64,000 nt of DNA from Roseateles_E sp005503085 (GCF_028462495.1 NZ_JAQOWX010000013.1:10099-74098); one strand, 5' to 3'; counted from the first letter of the stretch, positions 1 through 11,128 are shown. The notes: generated by a model from the letters alone, not told the origin. Numbers and translations are program-made.

Positions 1-95
1 AGAAGAACATGGCGCCCAGTGTGGCCGGCCCGGGCGGCCGCCGCGAGCCGGCGGCGGCGAGCTGAGGGTTGGCTTGTATGAATGGCCGGCCGGCC

Positions 96-722
96 CTAGC
101 GCGGCGTTGCCAGCACCTGGGTCCAAGCCCAGTTCACCGTGCTACCGGGATTGCTCTGGCTCTGCCGCGCACAGGCCAGCCCCATCTCGCTGAAGGCCGG
201 GCTCATCAGGTTGCGGCAATGGCCCTCGCTCTTCATCCAGCCGTCGACCACCGCCGCACTACTGCTGTAGCCATATGCAATGTTCTCGCCCCAGCGGCTC
301 CAGGCGTAGCCACTGGCGCTGAGGCGCTGGCCAGCGCTGCTGCCGTCCGAGCCGGTGTGGCTGAAGAAGCTCTTGTCCACCATGTCCTGCGAATGCCGGG
401 CAGCGGCCTGCGCTATCGAGCTCTGCCAGACCAGCGCCGGCGCGGCCACGAATGTCTCTGCGCCGCAGACCGCGCCACGGGCGCGCCTGTCATTGACCAG
501 ACGCAGCAACTCGGCCTGGAAGTCGGGCAGCTCGCACTGCACGGCGGCGGCCTGTGCAGGCGCCGCCGGGGCGGATGCGGCAGGGGCTGAAGCCTCAGCT
601 GCGCTGCTCGGGGGCTCGTCATTGCCGCCGCCGCCACAGGCTGCCAGCAGCAGGCTGGAACACAGGGCCAGCACTGACAGGGCGCGGACAAGCGTGGGAG
701 GGAGGATTGGGGGCTGAGGCAT
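96..722 (-). CDS. CAP-domain (SCP-like) lipoprotein
   Basis: Secreted protein of 208 aa with a CAP/SCP fold, the family of pathogenesis-related and allergen proteins. The N-terminus has a hydrophobic segment (about residues 11-28) ending in LLAAC, a lipobox, so Cys29 is probably acylated and the protein anchored to the outer membrane. A low-complexity Ala/Pro/Ser linker follows, then the CAP domain with ARHSQDM, FFSHTGSDG, WGENIAYG and GWMKSEGHCRNLM, the last two being the usual CAP signatures with conserved His and Glu. The ATG at 722 places the signal peptide correctly; an upstream in-frame start at 755 would add a polar extension. Biochemical role of bacterial CAP proteins is mostly unknown. 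Transcribed alone. Confidence 0.85.
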   Translation of the reverse strand: MPQPPILPPTLVRALSVLALCSSLLLAACGGGGNDEPPSSAAEASAPAASAPAAPAQAAAVQCELPDFQAELLRLVNDRRARGAVCGAETFVAAPALVWQSSIAQAAARHSQDMVDKSFFSHTGSDGSSAGQRLSASGYAWSRWGENIAYGYSSSAAVVDGWMKSEGHCRNLMSPAFSEMGLACARQSQSNPGSTVNWAWTQVLATPR

Positions 723-898
723 GGGGCGCGATTGTCCCGATCGCGATGCCGCCATTCGCCCAAATTTGCCACGGGCGCAACAGCTGCTTACGCCGGCAAC
801 ACAGGGCTCACAGATTGCCAGCTGGTCTGTTGCGCACCGGCCAGGGAAGGGCCACTCGTTCGTCTTCGTTGAGCTTGTGTCTGCATTGGCGCACCCAG

Positions 899-927
899 AA
901 AAAAGCGCCGCCCGAGGGCGACGCTTT
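899..927 (-). terminator. Rho-independent terminator of the glp operon
   Basis: On the minus strand a 9-bp stem (AGCGTCGCC pairing with GGCGGCGCT, one G-T wobble) with loop CTCG is followed directly by a run of T. It lies about 30 bp after the glpV stop codon. Confidence 0.8.
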
Positions 928-956
928 GCTTCTTGGGTGAGCCGTGCAAGGAGTGC

Positions 957-2699
957 TTAACGCACGCGTCCTTCCTTCCAAGCATTCAGCAGCTTGTCAT
1001 AGGCGATGGTCTCGCCCTTAGGCTTCTCGTTGGCCAGCTTGGCCCACGGGGCGCCCTTGTCGCTCAGCCACTTGGCGTTGGTTTCCTTCTTGTTGAGCTT
1101 GGGCGCGCACTTGGCCATGCCGGCGCGCTCCAGACGGCCCATCACCTGGTCCATTTCCTCGGCCAGCGTGTCCATCGCGCCTTGCGGGGTCTTCTCGCCG
1201 GTGACGGCCTGGGCCACGTTCTTCCACCACAGCTGGGCCAGCTTCGGGTAGTCGGGGACGTTGGTGCCGGTGGGCGTCCAGGCCACGCGAGCGGGGCTGC
1301 GGTAGAACTCGACCAGGCCACCGAGCTTGGGCGCCATATCGGTCATCGCCTTGGAGCGGATGTCCGATTCGCGGATCGGGGTCAGGCCGACGATGGTCTT
1401 CTTCAGGCTGGTGGTCTTGGCGGTGACGAACTGGGCATAGAGCCAGGCGGCGGCCGTCTTGTTGGCGTCGTGGTTGGCGAAGAAGGTCCAGCTGCCCACG
1501 TCCTGGTAGCCGTTCTGCATGCCTTCCTTCCAGTACGGGCCGTTCGGGCCGGGCGCCATGCGCCACTTCGGCGTGCCGTCGGCATTGACCACCGGCAGGC
1601 CCGGCTTGGTCATGTCGGCGGTGAAGGCGGTGTACCAGAAGATCTGCTGCGCGATCTGGCCCTGGGCGGGCACCGGGCCGGCTTCGCCGAAGGTCATGCC
1701 GGTGGCTTCCTTGGGCGCGTACTTCTTCATCCAGTCCACGTACTTGGTCAGCGCGTAGACGGCGGCGGGCGAGTTGGTGGCGCCGCCACGGGCCACCGAG
1801 GCGCCCACCGGCGTGCACTTGTCGGCCGCGACTCGGATGCCCCACTCGTCGACCGGCATGCCGTTCGGGATGCCCTTGTCGGCGGTGCCGGCCATCGACA
1901 GCCAGGCATCGGTGAAGCGCCAGCCCAGCGACGGGTCCTTCTTGCCGTAGTCCATATGACCGTAGATGGGCTTGCCGTCGATGGTCTTGACGTCTTCGCT
2001 GAAGAAGGCCGCGATGTCCTCGTAGGCGCTCCAGTTCAGCGGCACGCCGAGGTCGTAGCCGTACTTGGCCTTGAACTTGTCCTGCAGGTCCTTGCGCGCG
2101 AACAGGTCGGCACGGAACCAGTAGAGGTTGGCGAACTGCTGGTCGGGCAGCTGGTAGAGCTTGCCGTCAGGCGCGGTCGTGAAGCTGGTACCGATGAAGT
2201 CCTTCAGGTCCAGACCGGGGTTGGTGTATTCCTTGCCCGCACCGGCCATGTAGTCGGTGAGGTTCATGATCTTGCCGTAGCGGTAGTGGGTACCGATCAG
2301 GTCGGAGTCGGAGATCCAGCCGTCGTAGATGCTCTTGCCGGACTGCATCGAGGTCTGCAGCTTCTCGACCACATCGCCTTCCTGGATCAGGTCGTGCTTG
2401 ACCGTGATGCCGGTGATCTCGCTGAAGGCCTTGGCCAGGGTCTTGGCCTCGTACTCGTGGGTGGTGATGGTCTCGGACACCACCGAGATCTCCTTGACGC
2501 CCTTGGCCTGCAGCTTCTTGGCCGCTTCGATGAACCACTTCATCTCGGCCATCTGCTGGTCCTTGCTCAGCGTGCTGGGCTGGAACTCGGCGTCGATCCA
2601 CTTCTTGGCCTCGGGCTCGCCGGCCCAGGCGCCGGACGCCCCAACGGCCAGCGCGGCGGCGACGGCCAGCGCTGAAAACTTCTTGTGCTGCATCATCAT
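957..2699 (-). CDS. glpV: Glycerol ABC transporter substrate-binding protein
   Basis: Periplasmic solute-binding protein of 580 aa, last gene of the glpDSTPQUV operon. A Sec signal peptide (basic QHKK, hydrophobic stretch, cleavage after AWA, about residue 26) precedes a family 1 (sugar/glycerol type) binding fold. The start at 2699 (first of three ATGs) has AGGAG nine bases upstream; a longer open frame to 2774 has no such site and would bury the signal peptide. The size is larger than maltose-binding proteins, as in the Rhizobium leguminosarum GlpV glycerol-binding protein. A 157-bp gap with a strong hairpin separates it from glpU, and a rho-independent terminator follows. The glycerol assignment rests on the gene set rather than on substrate residues. 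Confidence 0.88.
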   Translation of the reverse strand: MMMQHKKFSALAVAAALAVGASGAWAGEPEAKKWIDAEFQPSTLSKDQQMAEMKWFIEAAKKLQAKGVKEISVVSETITTHEYEAKTLAKAFSEITGITVKHDLIQEGDVVEKLQTSMQSGKSIYDGWISDSDLIGTHYRYGKIMNLTDYMAGAGKEYTNPGLDLKDFIGTSFTTAPDGKLYQLPDQQFANLYWFRADLFARKDLQDKFKAKYGYDLGVPLNWSAYEDIAAFFSEDVKTIDGKPIYGHMDYGKKDPSLGWRFTDAWLSMAGTADKGIPNGMPVDEWGIRVAADKCTPVGASVARGGATNSPAAVYALTKYVDWMKKYAPKEATGMTFGEAGPVPAQGQIAQQIFWYTAFTADMTKPGLPVVNADGTPKWRMAPGPNGPYWKEGMQNGYQDVGSWTFFANHDANKTAAAWLYAQFVTAKTTSLKKTIVGLTPIRESDIRSKAMTDMAPKLGGLVEFYRSPARVAWTPTGTNVPDYPKLAQLWWKNVAQAVTGEKTPQGAMDTLAEEMDQVMGRLERAGMAKCAPKLNKKETNAKWLSDKGAPWAKLANEKPKGETIAYDKLLNAWKEGRVR

Positions 2700-2823
2700 T
2701 ACTCTTGTCTCCTCTGATGAATCCCCCGAACAGCGTGATGCGGCCCCGGGGGAGGAGGGGGCCGAATCCATCAAACCCGTCTAGCTCGAGCGCTTGCAGG
2801 CGCCCGATCCTTCGCACGGCGTC

Positions 2824-2845
2824 GGGCAAGCCGCAGGGCTTGCCC
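2824..2845 (-). other. Intra-operon hairpin between glpU and glpV
   Basis: A perfect 9-bp inverted repeat (GGGCAAGCC / GGCTTGCCC, 4-nt loop) lies between the glpU stop and the glpV start without a T run. It could stabilise an mRNA end so that the binding protein is made in excess, a common arrangement in ABC operons; this is inference. Confidence 0.5.
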
Positions 2846-2856
2846 TCGGTCCGCGC

Positions 2857-3165
2857 TCAGCCCTTGCGCATGATCAGGGCCAGCACCGCCATCGAGATCA
2901 CGAAGCTGATCCAGATGCTGGGATCGCTCTCCAGCGCCCACCACTCGGCCATGCGGCCGGACAGGCCGACAAAGGCCAGGTTGATATAGGCGGCCGTGAG
3001 CAGGCCGATGAAGAGCCGGTCACCGCGCGTGGTCTTCATCGGCAGAAAGCCCTTGCGCATCACGGTGGGCGACTTGAGCTCCCACACCGTCATGCCGGCC
3101 AGCATCAGCACGATGCAGACGAAGAACACCGCCACCGGCGTGGTCCAGTACATCCATTCAAACAT
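2857..3165 (-). CDS. glpU: Small membrane protein of glycerol ABC transporter (DUF2160)
   Basis: Membrane protein of 102 aa with hydrophobic segments near residues 5-25, 50-68 and 80-98, matching DUF2160, the GlpU component of the rhizobial-type glycerol ABC transporter. Start at 3165 is chosen because GAGGAG lies about seven bases upstream; a longer in-frame extension to 3222 would overlap glpQ and lacks a site. It sits between glpQ and glpV. Its exact function is not established; by context it is an accessory membrane subunit. Confidence 0.85.
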   Translation of the reverse strand: MFEWMYWTTPVAVFFVCIVLMLAGMTVWELKSPTVMRKGFLPMKTTRGDRLFIGLLTAAYINLAFVGLSGRMAEWWALESDPSIWISFVISMAVLALIMRKG

Positions 3166-3175
3166 CAGCGGCTCC

Positions 3176-4858
<1,683 letters not shown>

Positions 4859-4862
<4 letters not shown>

Positions 4863-5980
4863 TGATGAGCCTCTTGCTTGGGGTGGTGACCGTTGAGCAA
4901 CTGCTCATCGCGGCCGTAGAAGCAGGTATGCGTTCCCAGCACCTGCAGCCAGACCGCGTCGCCGGCGGCGGGCGGGCGGTCCTGCGCATTCAGGCGCAGC
5001 TTGATGTCAACCTCACCGACGCGGGCGCTGATCAGCCAGTAGGTGCCGATGTCCTGCACCTTGCTCACCGTCGCGCGCAGCGCGCCGGCCGCCCCCTCGC
5101 CGACCAGCTCCACATACTCGGGCCGCACGCCCAGCGTGAACTCGCCGGCACGCTCCAGCTGCTGGTACAGCACACCGAAGTCCAGGGCCAGGTCTTGCCC
5201 GGCGATCTGCAGCACGCCGGCCTTGAAGCGGCCCGGCAGAAAGTTCATGCCCGGCGAGCCGATGAAGTTGCCGACAAACATATGCTGAGGCTTCTCGAAC
5301 AGCGCATCGGCACTGCCGACCTGGACCGCGCGGCCGCGCGTCATCACAACGATCTGGTCGGCAAAGGTCAGCGCCTCGACCTGGTCGTGGGTCACATAGA
5401 TCAGGGTCAGCTTCAGCTCGTGGTGGATCTGCTTGAGCTTGCGGCGCAGCTGCCATTTCAGATGCGGGTCGATCACGGTCAGCGGCTCGTCGAACAGCAC
5501 TGCCGAGACGTCCTCGCGCACCAGGCCGCGGCCCAGCGAGATCTTCTGCTTGGCATCCGCCGTCAGGCCGGCGGCGCGCTGGTTCAGCTGGCCGCTCATC
5601 TCCAGCATCTCGGCGATCTTGCCGACCCGCGCCTTGATCTTCTCGGGCGCGACGCCGCGGTTCTTCAGCGGGAAGGCCAGGTTTTCGGCCACCGTCATCG
5701 TGTCGTAGATCACCGGGAACTGGAACACCTGGGCGATATTGCGCGCCTGCGGTGACAGCCGGGTGACATCGCGGCCGTCGAAGGTCACCGTGCCATGCGA
5801 GGGCTGGACCAGGCCGGAGATGATGTTGAGCATGGTGGTCTTGCCGCAGCCCGAGGGCCCCAGCAAGGCGTAGGCGCCGCCATCATCGAAGCTCATCTTC
5901 AGCGGCAGCAGCGCGTAGTCGCTGTCCTGCTGAGGGTTGGGTTTGTAGGCGTGGGCCAGGTCGAGGTCGATGCGTGCCAT
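4859..5980 (-). CDS. glpT: Glycerol ABC transporter ATPase with degenerate signature motif
   Basis: ATP-binding subunit of 373 aa. Walker A GPSGCGKT (41-48), Walker B VLFDEP (161-166, Glu165) and H-loop YVTHDQ (His198) are canonical, and a C-terminal TOBE-like domain follows. The ABC signature is not: where LSGGQ is expected the sequence reads LTADAKQ (139-145). It overlaps glpS by one base (TGATG) and glpP by four. With GlpS it should form an asymmetric heterodimer in which only one composite site is consensus. The symbol follows rhizobial nomenclature and is not the MFS transporter GlpT of E. coli. Confidence 0.9.
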
Positions 5981-7062
5981 CAGTGGCCAGCCTTTCTGTC
6001 AGGTGCCAGCATCAGCGCACCATCGGCACCGAAGACATAGGCCTGCGCGGCCTGCAGGTACAGCGTGATCGGCGCGCCCAGGTCGAAGTAATGCACGCCG
6101 GTCAGCTGAGCGACCAGGGAGCCGAGCTCGCTATGCACATGGACAAAGGTGTCGGAGCCCGATATCTCGGCCAGCTCGACGCTGCCCTGGATCGCGATAT
6201 CGCCCGGACGGGTCTGCACGCGCAGCGCGCTGGCGCGCACGCCCACCGTCACCGGACCTGAAATCGGCATGTCGGCCGCCAGCTCCAGGGCCAGGCCCGG
6301 CATCAAATCAATGCGGCCGCCCTGGCCGGTGGCCGGCAGCAGATTCATCGGCGGATCGCTGAAGGCACGGGCCACGCGCAGCGAGGCCGGGCGGTGGAAG
6401 ACCTCGGCCGTCGGCCCGTACTGCAGCAGCTCGCCGGCGTCCATCACGGCCGTGTAGCCGCCCAGCAGCAAGGCCTCGGCCGGCTCGGTGGTGGCGTAGA
6501 CCACGGTGGAGCCGCCGACGGCGAAGAGCTGGCTCAGTTCCTCGCGCAGCTCTTCGCGCAGCTTGTAGTCCAGATTGACCAGAGGCTCGTCGAGCAGCAT
6601 CAGCGGGGCGGTCTTGGCCCGCGCGCGGGCCAGCGCCACGCGCTGCTGCGGGCCGCCGCTGAGCTGGGCCGGCAGCTTGGCCAGATGCATCTCGATATGC
6701 AGGCGCTCGGCCAGTTGGTCGACCTGCTTGGCAATCGCGGCGCGGTCCATTCCACCACGCAGTTTCAGCGGCGAGGCAATGTTGTCGCGCACCGTCATCG
6801 ACGGGTAGTTGATGAACTGCTGATAGACCATAGCGACATTGCGCTCGCGCACCGCGACGCCGGTCACGTCGACGCCGTCGGCCATCACCCGGCCGACAGT
6901 GGGCCGGTCCAGGCCCGCCATCAATCGCATCAAGGTGGTCTTGCCGGCCTGGGTCGCGCCCAGCAGCACGGTGACCGCGCCGGTTTGCAGCTTCAGGTCC
7001 AGCGGGTAGAGGTGCGTTGCCGCACCGACCCGGTGGCTGATGCCCTGCATATCGAGTTGCAT
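5980..7062 (-). CDS. glpS: Glycerol ABC transporter ATPase with degenerate H-loop
   Basis: ATP-binding subunit of 360 aa. Walker A is GATQAGKT (35-42), the signature LSGGPQQ (134-140) is intact and Walker B is LMLLDEP (154-160, Glu159), but the H-loop reads YATTEP, with Thr192 where the catalytic His belongs. This is complementary to GlpT, which has the His but not the signature. A TOBE-like C-terminal region follows. Begins 3 bp after the glpD stop, so glpD and the transporter are one transcription unit. Confidence 0.9.
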   Translation of the reverse strand: MQLDMQGISHRVGAATHLYPLDLKLQTGAVTVLLGATQAGKTTLMRLMAGLDRPTVGRVMADGVDVTGVAVRERNVAMVYQQFINYPSMTVRDNIASPLKLRGGMDRAAIAKQVDQLAERLHIEMHLAKLPAQLSGGPQQRVALARARAKTAPLMLLDEPLVNLDYKLREELREELSQLFAVGGSTVVYATTEPAEALLLGGYTAVMDAGELLQYGPTAEVFHRPASLRVARAFSDPPMNLLPATGQGGRIDLMPGLALELAADMPISGPVTVGVRASALRVQTRPGDIAIQGSVELAEISGSDTFVHVHSELGSLVAQLTGVHYFDLGAPITLYLQAAQAYVFGADGALMLAPDRKAGH

Positions 7063-7065
7063 CGT

Positions 7066-8673
7066 TCAGTCTTTCCCAACGGTATTGGTCTCGAACCAGG
7101 CGGCCACGGCGGCGCGCTGGGCTTCGGTGTAATGCAGGCCCAGCTTGGAACGGCGCCACAGCACGTCGTCGGCGCTGCGGGCCCATTCTTCGCGCTGCAG
7201 ATAACGCAGCTCGATGTCGAACAGTCCCGGGGCCACCTCTTGCCCCAGCTCGGCCAGGCTGGCCGCGCCGCCCAGCACGCGAGAGATCCGCGCGCCATAG
7301 GCCCGGCTCAGGCGGCGCGCCAGCGCCGGCGGCAGATAGGCATGGCGCTTCTGCACCGCCGCCACCAGGCGCTCAAAGTCGGTGTCGGGACGCTGCGCCG
7401 CGCCGATCCAGGACGAGAGATCGCCGCCCGGCAAATGGGCGTGCTCGGTCCAGGGCTTGCGCCCGGATGCCGGACCTTGACCGAGCATGCCGCCGACCAT
7501 ATCGGCCGCATCCTCGGCCAGCTTGCGGAAGGTCGTGATCTTGCCGCCCCAGACGGAGAGCAGCGGCGCGCCCTGGGTGTTGGTCTCCAGCAGGTAGTCG
7601 CGCGTGACAGCCGAGGGATCGCCCGAGGCGTCGTCGAGCAGCGGGCGCACGCCGGCATAGCTCCAGACCACATCCTCGCGGGTGACGGGCTTGGCGAAGT
7701 AGCGGCTGGCCTGCTCGCACAGATAGGCGATCTCGTTCTCGTCGATCCTGGCCTTGCTCAGGCCTGCCAGGGCCTCCTGCGGCAGCTCGACATCGGTGGT
7801 GCCGATCAGCGTGTAGTCGCCCTCGTAGGGGATCGCGAAGATGATGCGCTTGTCGGGATTCTGGAAGATGTAGGCGTGGTCGTGCTCGAAGCAGCGCTTG
7901 ACGATGATGTGGCTGCCCTTGACCAGGCGCAGGCTCTTGGTCGCCAGTGCCTCACCGCGCGCCGGCCGCGCAATGCCGCGCAGAAAGCTCTCGGCCCAGG
8001 GGCCGGCGGCGTTGACCAGGGCGCGGGCGCGCACGGTGCGCTCGCCGGTGGGCGTGGCAATCGTCGCGGTCCAGCCCTCCGCGTCGCGCTGCACGGCCGT
8101 GACCATGCTGCGCGTCAGCAACTCGGCGCCCTTCTCGCGCGCATCGAGCGCATTCAGCAGCACCAGGCGGGCGTCGTCGACCCAGCCGTCGGAATAGACA
8201 AAGCCACGGGTATAGCTCGGCTTCAGCGGCTTGCCGACCGCCGAGGTGCGCAGGTTCACCCCGGTGGAGCCCGGCAGCACCTCGCGACGCGCCAGGTGGT
8301 CGTAGAGAAACAGGCCGATGCGTATCATCCAGGCCGGCCGCATCGCCGCGTCATGCGGCATCACGAAGCGCAGCGGCCACATGATGTGGGGGGCGCTCTT
8401 CAGCAGCACCTCGCGCTCCTGCAGCGCCTTGCGCACCAGCGAGAACTCGTAGTACTCCAGATAGCGCAGGCCGCCGTGTATCAGCTTGGTCGACGAGGAC
8501 GAGGTGTGGGCCGCGAAGTCGTCGCGCTCGGCCAGCAGCACCCGCCAGCCGCGCCCGGCCAGGTCGCGGGCAATGCCGGCACCATTGATGCCGCCGCCGA
8601 CGACGAGCACGTCGTAGCGGTCCGGCGCGGCCTGCGGCATGGCACTCGGGGCGGTCGATGGATTGGCGGTCAA
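7066..8673 (-). CDS. glpD: Aerobic glycerol-3-phosphate dehydrogenase
   Basis: FAD-dependent membrane-associated enzyme, about 535 aa, that oxidises glycerol 3-phosphate to dihydroxyacetone phosphate and passes electrons to quinone. The dinucleotide-binding motif GGGINGAGIARDLAGRG and the following SSSTKLIHGGLRYLE, a GlpD hallmark, are present; the C-terminal DAO domain ends near residue 535. Start choice: TTG at 8673 has AGGAG six bases upstream, while the next ATG (8640) lacks a site; both keep the FAD motif. The frame is open much further upstream through glpR on the other strand, which is not coding. First gene of the glpDSTPQUV operon. Confidence 0.93.
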   Translation of the reverse strand: MTANPSTAPSAMPQAAPDRYDVLVVGGGINGAGIARDLAGRGWRVLLAERDDFAAHTSSSSTKLIHGGLRYLEYYEFSLVRKALQEREVLLKSAPHIMWPLRFVMPHDAAMRPAWMIRIGLFLYDHLARREVLPGSTGVNLRTSAVGKPLKPSYTRGFVYSDGWVDDARLVLLNALDAREKGAELLTRSMVTAVQRDAEGWTATIATPTGERTVRARALVNAAGPWAESFLRGIARPARGEALATKSLRLVKGSHIIVKRCFEHDHAYIFQNPDKRIIFAIPYEGDYTLIGTTDVELPQEALAGLSKARIDENEIAYLCEQASRYFAKPVTREDVVWSYAGVRPLLDDASGDPSAVTRDYLLETNTQGAPLLSVWGGKITTFRKLAEDAADMVGGMLGQGPASGRKPWTEHAHLPGGDLSSWIGAAQRPDTDFERLVAAVQKRHAYLPPALARRLSRAYGARISRVLGGAASLAELGQEVAPGLFDIELRYLQREEWARSADDVLWRRSKLGLHYTEAQRAAVAAWFETNTVGKD

Positions 8674-8685
8674 AGCGAGTCTCCT

Positions 8686-8810
8686 GGCGAACAAAAGCGG
8701 GTTCAATGAGTTCGCTATTTTGCTCTTCTTTTTTCTTTTTAGCTCGTTTTGGTGCGTTTCATCTGAGGGAAAACCCCTGTGACGGTTCGTTTTAGTTCGC
8801 TTTAGGCTCG
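8686..8810. promoter_or_regulatory. Divergent glpD / glpR control region with GTTCG direct repeats
   Basis: The 177-bp gap between divergent glpD and glpR holds repeated GTTCGYTTTA-like elements: an exact tandem GTTCGTTTTA-GTTCGCTTTA at 8785-8804 continuing into GGCTCG, AGCTCGTTTTGGTGCGTTTC at 8741-8760, GTTCGCTATTTTGCTC at 8710-8725, and an inverted copy near 8685-8692. Tandem TTCG-containing repeats at helical spacing are typical operators of DeoR-family repressors, so GlpR is the likely ligand (inference). Confidence 0.6.
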
Positions 8811-8850
8811 CCCACACCCCAAAAAAGTGCGTCGACGCGCTCGCCATCCC

Positions 8851-9615
8851 ATGATTCCGAATCCCCGCCAGAACGATTTGCTGCAGGAAGTGCGCGCACG
8901 CGGCTCGGTCAGCGTCGAGGCCCTGGCCGAGAAATTCGGCGTGACCTTGCAGACCGTGCGCCGCGATGTGCAGCGCATGGCCGAGGCCGGCCTGGTGGCG
9001 CGTTTCCACGGCGGCGTGCGCGTGCCGGCCTCGACCACCGAGAACATCGCCTACCGCCAGCGCCAGGCCTTGCAGGCCGATGGCAAGGCGCGCATCGCGC
9101 GCGCGATCGCGGCGCGCATCCCGGCCGGCTGCTCGCTGATACTGAACCTGGGCACCACCACCGAGGCGGTGGCGCGCGAGCTGCTGCACCACAAGGGCCT
9201 GCGGGTGATCACGAACAATCTGAATGTCGCCACCATCCTCAGCGACAACCCCGACTGCGAGCTGGTGATGGTGGGCGGCACGGTGCGCCAGCGCGACCGC
9301 GGCGTGGTCGGCGAGGCGGCGGTGGACTTCATCCGCCAGTTCAAGGTCGACATCGGCCTGATCGGCATCTCGGGCATCGAGAGCGACGGCTCGCTGCGCG
9401 ACTTCGACTACCGCGAGGTGATGGTGGCGCGGACCATCATCGAGCATTCGCGCGAGGTCTGGCTGGCCGCCGACCACAGCAAGTTCAACCGCCCGGCGAT
9501 GGCCGAGGTGGCACGGCTGCCGCAGATCGATTTACTCTTCACCGACGAGTCGCCGCCCGAGCCCTACCCCACGCTGCTGGCCGATGCCGGCGTCGAACTG
9601 GTGCTGGCCGACTGA
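8851..9615 (+). CDS. glpR: DeoR-family glycerol-3-phosphate regulon repressor
   Basis: Transcription factor of 254 aa. Residues about 1-57 form the DeoR helix-turn-helix (GSVSVEALAEKFGVTLQTVRRD), and the C-terminal two-thirds is the DeoR sensor domain with NLGTTTEAVARELL and TNNLNVATILSDNPDCELVMVGG, the phosphosugar-binding fold. Start ATG at 8851 gives the usual N-terminus (MIPNPRQNDLL); a GTG at 8827 is also in frame. Lies between divergent glpD and downstream glpK, which starts 19 bp after its stop. Expected to repress the glp genes until glycerol 3-phosphate accumulates. Confidence 0.92.
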   Translation: MIPNPRQNDLLQEVRARGSVSVEALAEKFGVTLQTVRRDVQRMAEAGLVARFHGGVRVPASTTENIAYRQRQALQADGKARIARAIAARIPAGCSLILNLGTTTEAVARELLHHKGLRVITNNLNVATILSDNPDCELVMVGGTVRQRDRGVVGEAAVDFIRQFKVDIGLIGISGIESDGSLRDFDYREVMVARTIIEHSREVWLAADHSKFNRPAMAEVARLPQIDLLFTDESPPEPYPTLLADAGVELVLAD

Positions 9616-9634
9616 ACGACGGGACAACCAAGCC

Positions 9635-11128
9635 ATGACCTATCTGCTCGCCCTGGACCAGGGCACCTCCAGCTCCCGCTCCATCGTCTTCGACGCCGAG
9701 GGCCATATCGTCGCGATGGCGCAGCGCGAGTTCCGCCAGATCTATCCGCAGCCCGGCTGGGTCGAGCACGACGCGCTAGAGATCTGGCACAGCCAGCTGG
9801 CCACCGCCCGCGAGGTGCTGGCCAAGGCGGGCCTGAAAGCCGTCGACATCAAGGCTCTGGGCATCACCAATCAGCGCGAGACCACCGTGGTCTGGAACCG
9901 CAAGACCGGGCAGCCGATCTATCACGCCATCGTCTGGCAGGACCGCCGCGCCGAGCCGACCTGCGCCGCGTTGCGCGAGCAAGGCCTGACCCCCTTGGTG
10001 CAGCGCAAGACCGGCCTGGTGATCGATGCCTACTTCTCCGGCACCAAGCTGAAGTGGATTCTCGACAACGTGGCCGGCGCACGCGAACAGGCCGAGCGAG
10101 GCGAGCTGGCCTTCGGCACGATAGACAGCTGGCTGGTCTGGCAGCTGACCGACGGCCGCGTCCATGCGACCGATGTCAGCAATGCGGCCCGCACCATGCT
10201 GTTCAATGTGCACAAGAACGAGTGGGACGATGAGCTGCTGGCCCTGCTCGACATCCCGCGCGCGGTGCTGCCCGAGGTCCATCCCTCGGCCTTCGAGTTC
10301 GGCCGCGTCAGCGCCGCCCATCTGGGCGCCGAGATCATGATTGGCGGCATCGCCGGCGACCAGCAGAGCGCACTGTTCGGCCAGGCCTGCTTCAAGGCCG
10401 GCATGGCCAAGAACACCTATGGCACCGGCTGCTTCATGCTGATGCACACCGGCGCGCAGTTCCAGACCTCGGGCAACGGCCTGATCACGACCAGCGCCGC
10501 GCAGGCGAGCACGACACCGGAGTTCGCGCTGGAGGGCAGCGTCTTCATCGGCGGCGCGGTCGTGCAATGGCTGCGCGACGGCTTGCAGGCGATCAAGGGT
10601 AGCGGCGAGGTGCAGGGCCTGGCCGAGAGCGTGCCGGATGCCGGCGGCGTGATGTTCGTGCCGGCCTTCACCGGCCTGGGTGCGCCCTACTGGAACGCCG
10701 AGGCGCGCGGCGCCATCGTCGGCCTGACACGCGGCTCTACCGTCGCCCATATCGCCCGCGCGGCGCTGGAGAGCATCGCCTTCCAGAGCGCGGCCCTGCT
10801 GCTGGCGATGAGCCGCGACGCGGTGGCCGCCGGCGGCGCGCCGGTTTCGGAGCTGCGCGTCGATGGTGGTGCCTGCGTCAACAATCTGCTGATGCAGTTC
10901 CAGGCCGATCTGCTGGGCATCCCGGTGGTGCGGCCCAAGGTCATCGAGACCACGGCGCTCGGCGCGGCCTATCTGGCCGGCCTGTCCTCGGGCCTGTACA
11001 GCAATCTCGATGCGCTGAGCGGCAACTGGCAGGCCGAGCGGGTGTTCCGCCCGACGATGCCGCGCGAGCGCGCGGCCGAGCTGATGGCGAACTGGGAACG
11101 GGCGGTGCGGCAGGCTTGTGCAAGCTGA
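9635..11128 (+). CDS. glpK: Glycerol kinase
   Basis: FGGY-family kinase of 497 aa that phosphorylates glycerol with ATP. N-terminal LALDQGTSSSRSI phosphate-binding motif, WNRKTGQPIYHAIVWQDRR substrate region, and the GlpK signature YGTGCFMLMHTG are present. Length is the family norm. Start at 9635 yields MTYLLALDQGTSSS; longer in-frame options run into glpR. Cotranscribed with glpR. The product feeds GlpD, so uptake, phosphorylation and oxidation are all encoded at this locus. Confidence 0.97.
   Translation: MTYLLALDQGTSSSRSIVFDAEGHIVAMAQREFRQIYPQPGWVEHDALEIWHSQLATAREVLAKAGLKAVDIKALGITNQRETTVVWNRKTGQPIYHAIVWQDRRAEPTCAALREQGLTPLVQRKTGLVIDAYFSGTKLKWILDNVAGAREQAERGELAFGTIDSWLVWQLTDGRVHATDVSNAARTMLFNVHKNEWDDELLALLDIPRAVLPEVHPSAFEFGRVSAAHLGAEIMIGGIAGDQQSALFGQACFKAGMAKNTYGTGCFMLMHTGAQFQTSGNGLITTSAAQASTTPEFALEGSVFIGGAVVQWLRDGLQAIKGSGEVQGLAESVPDAGGVMFVPAFTGLGAPYWNAEARGAIVGLTRGSTVAHIARAALESIAFQSAALLLAMSRDAVAAGGAPVSELRVDGGACVNNLLMQFQADLLGIPVVRPKVIETTALGAAYLAGLSSGLYSNLDALSGNWQAERVFRPTMPRERAAELMANWERAVRQACAS

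Noticed and set aside
1..95. Possible minus-strand gene starting near base 11 (ATGTTCTTC) and running off the window
   Set aside because: Only three codons are visible and no RBS or homology can be judged.
933..2675. 580-codon open frame antisense to glpV on the plus strand
   Set aside because: Composition is typical of an antisense shadow in high-GC DNA; glpV has signal peptide, RBS and operon context.
8674..9477. glpD reading frame open far upstream through glpR on the opposite strand
   Set aside because: Antisense to a convincing glpR; GC-rich codon bias keeps shadow frames open. Homology starts at the FAD motif.
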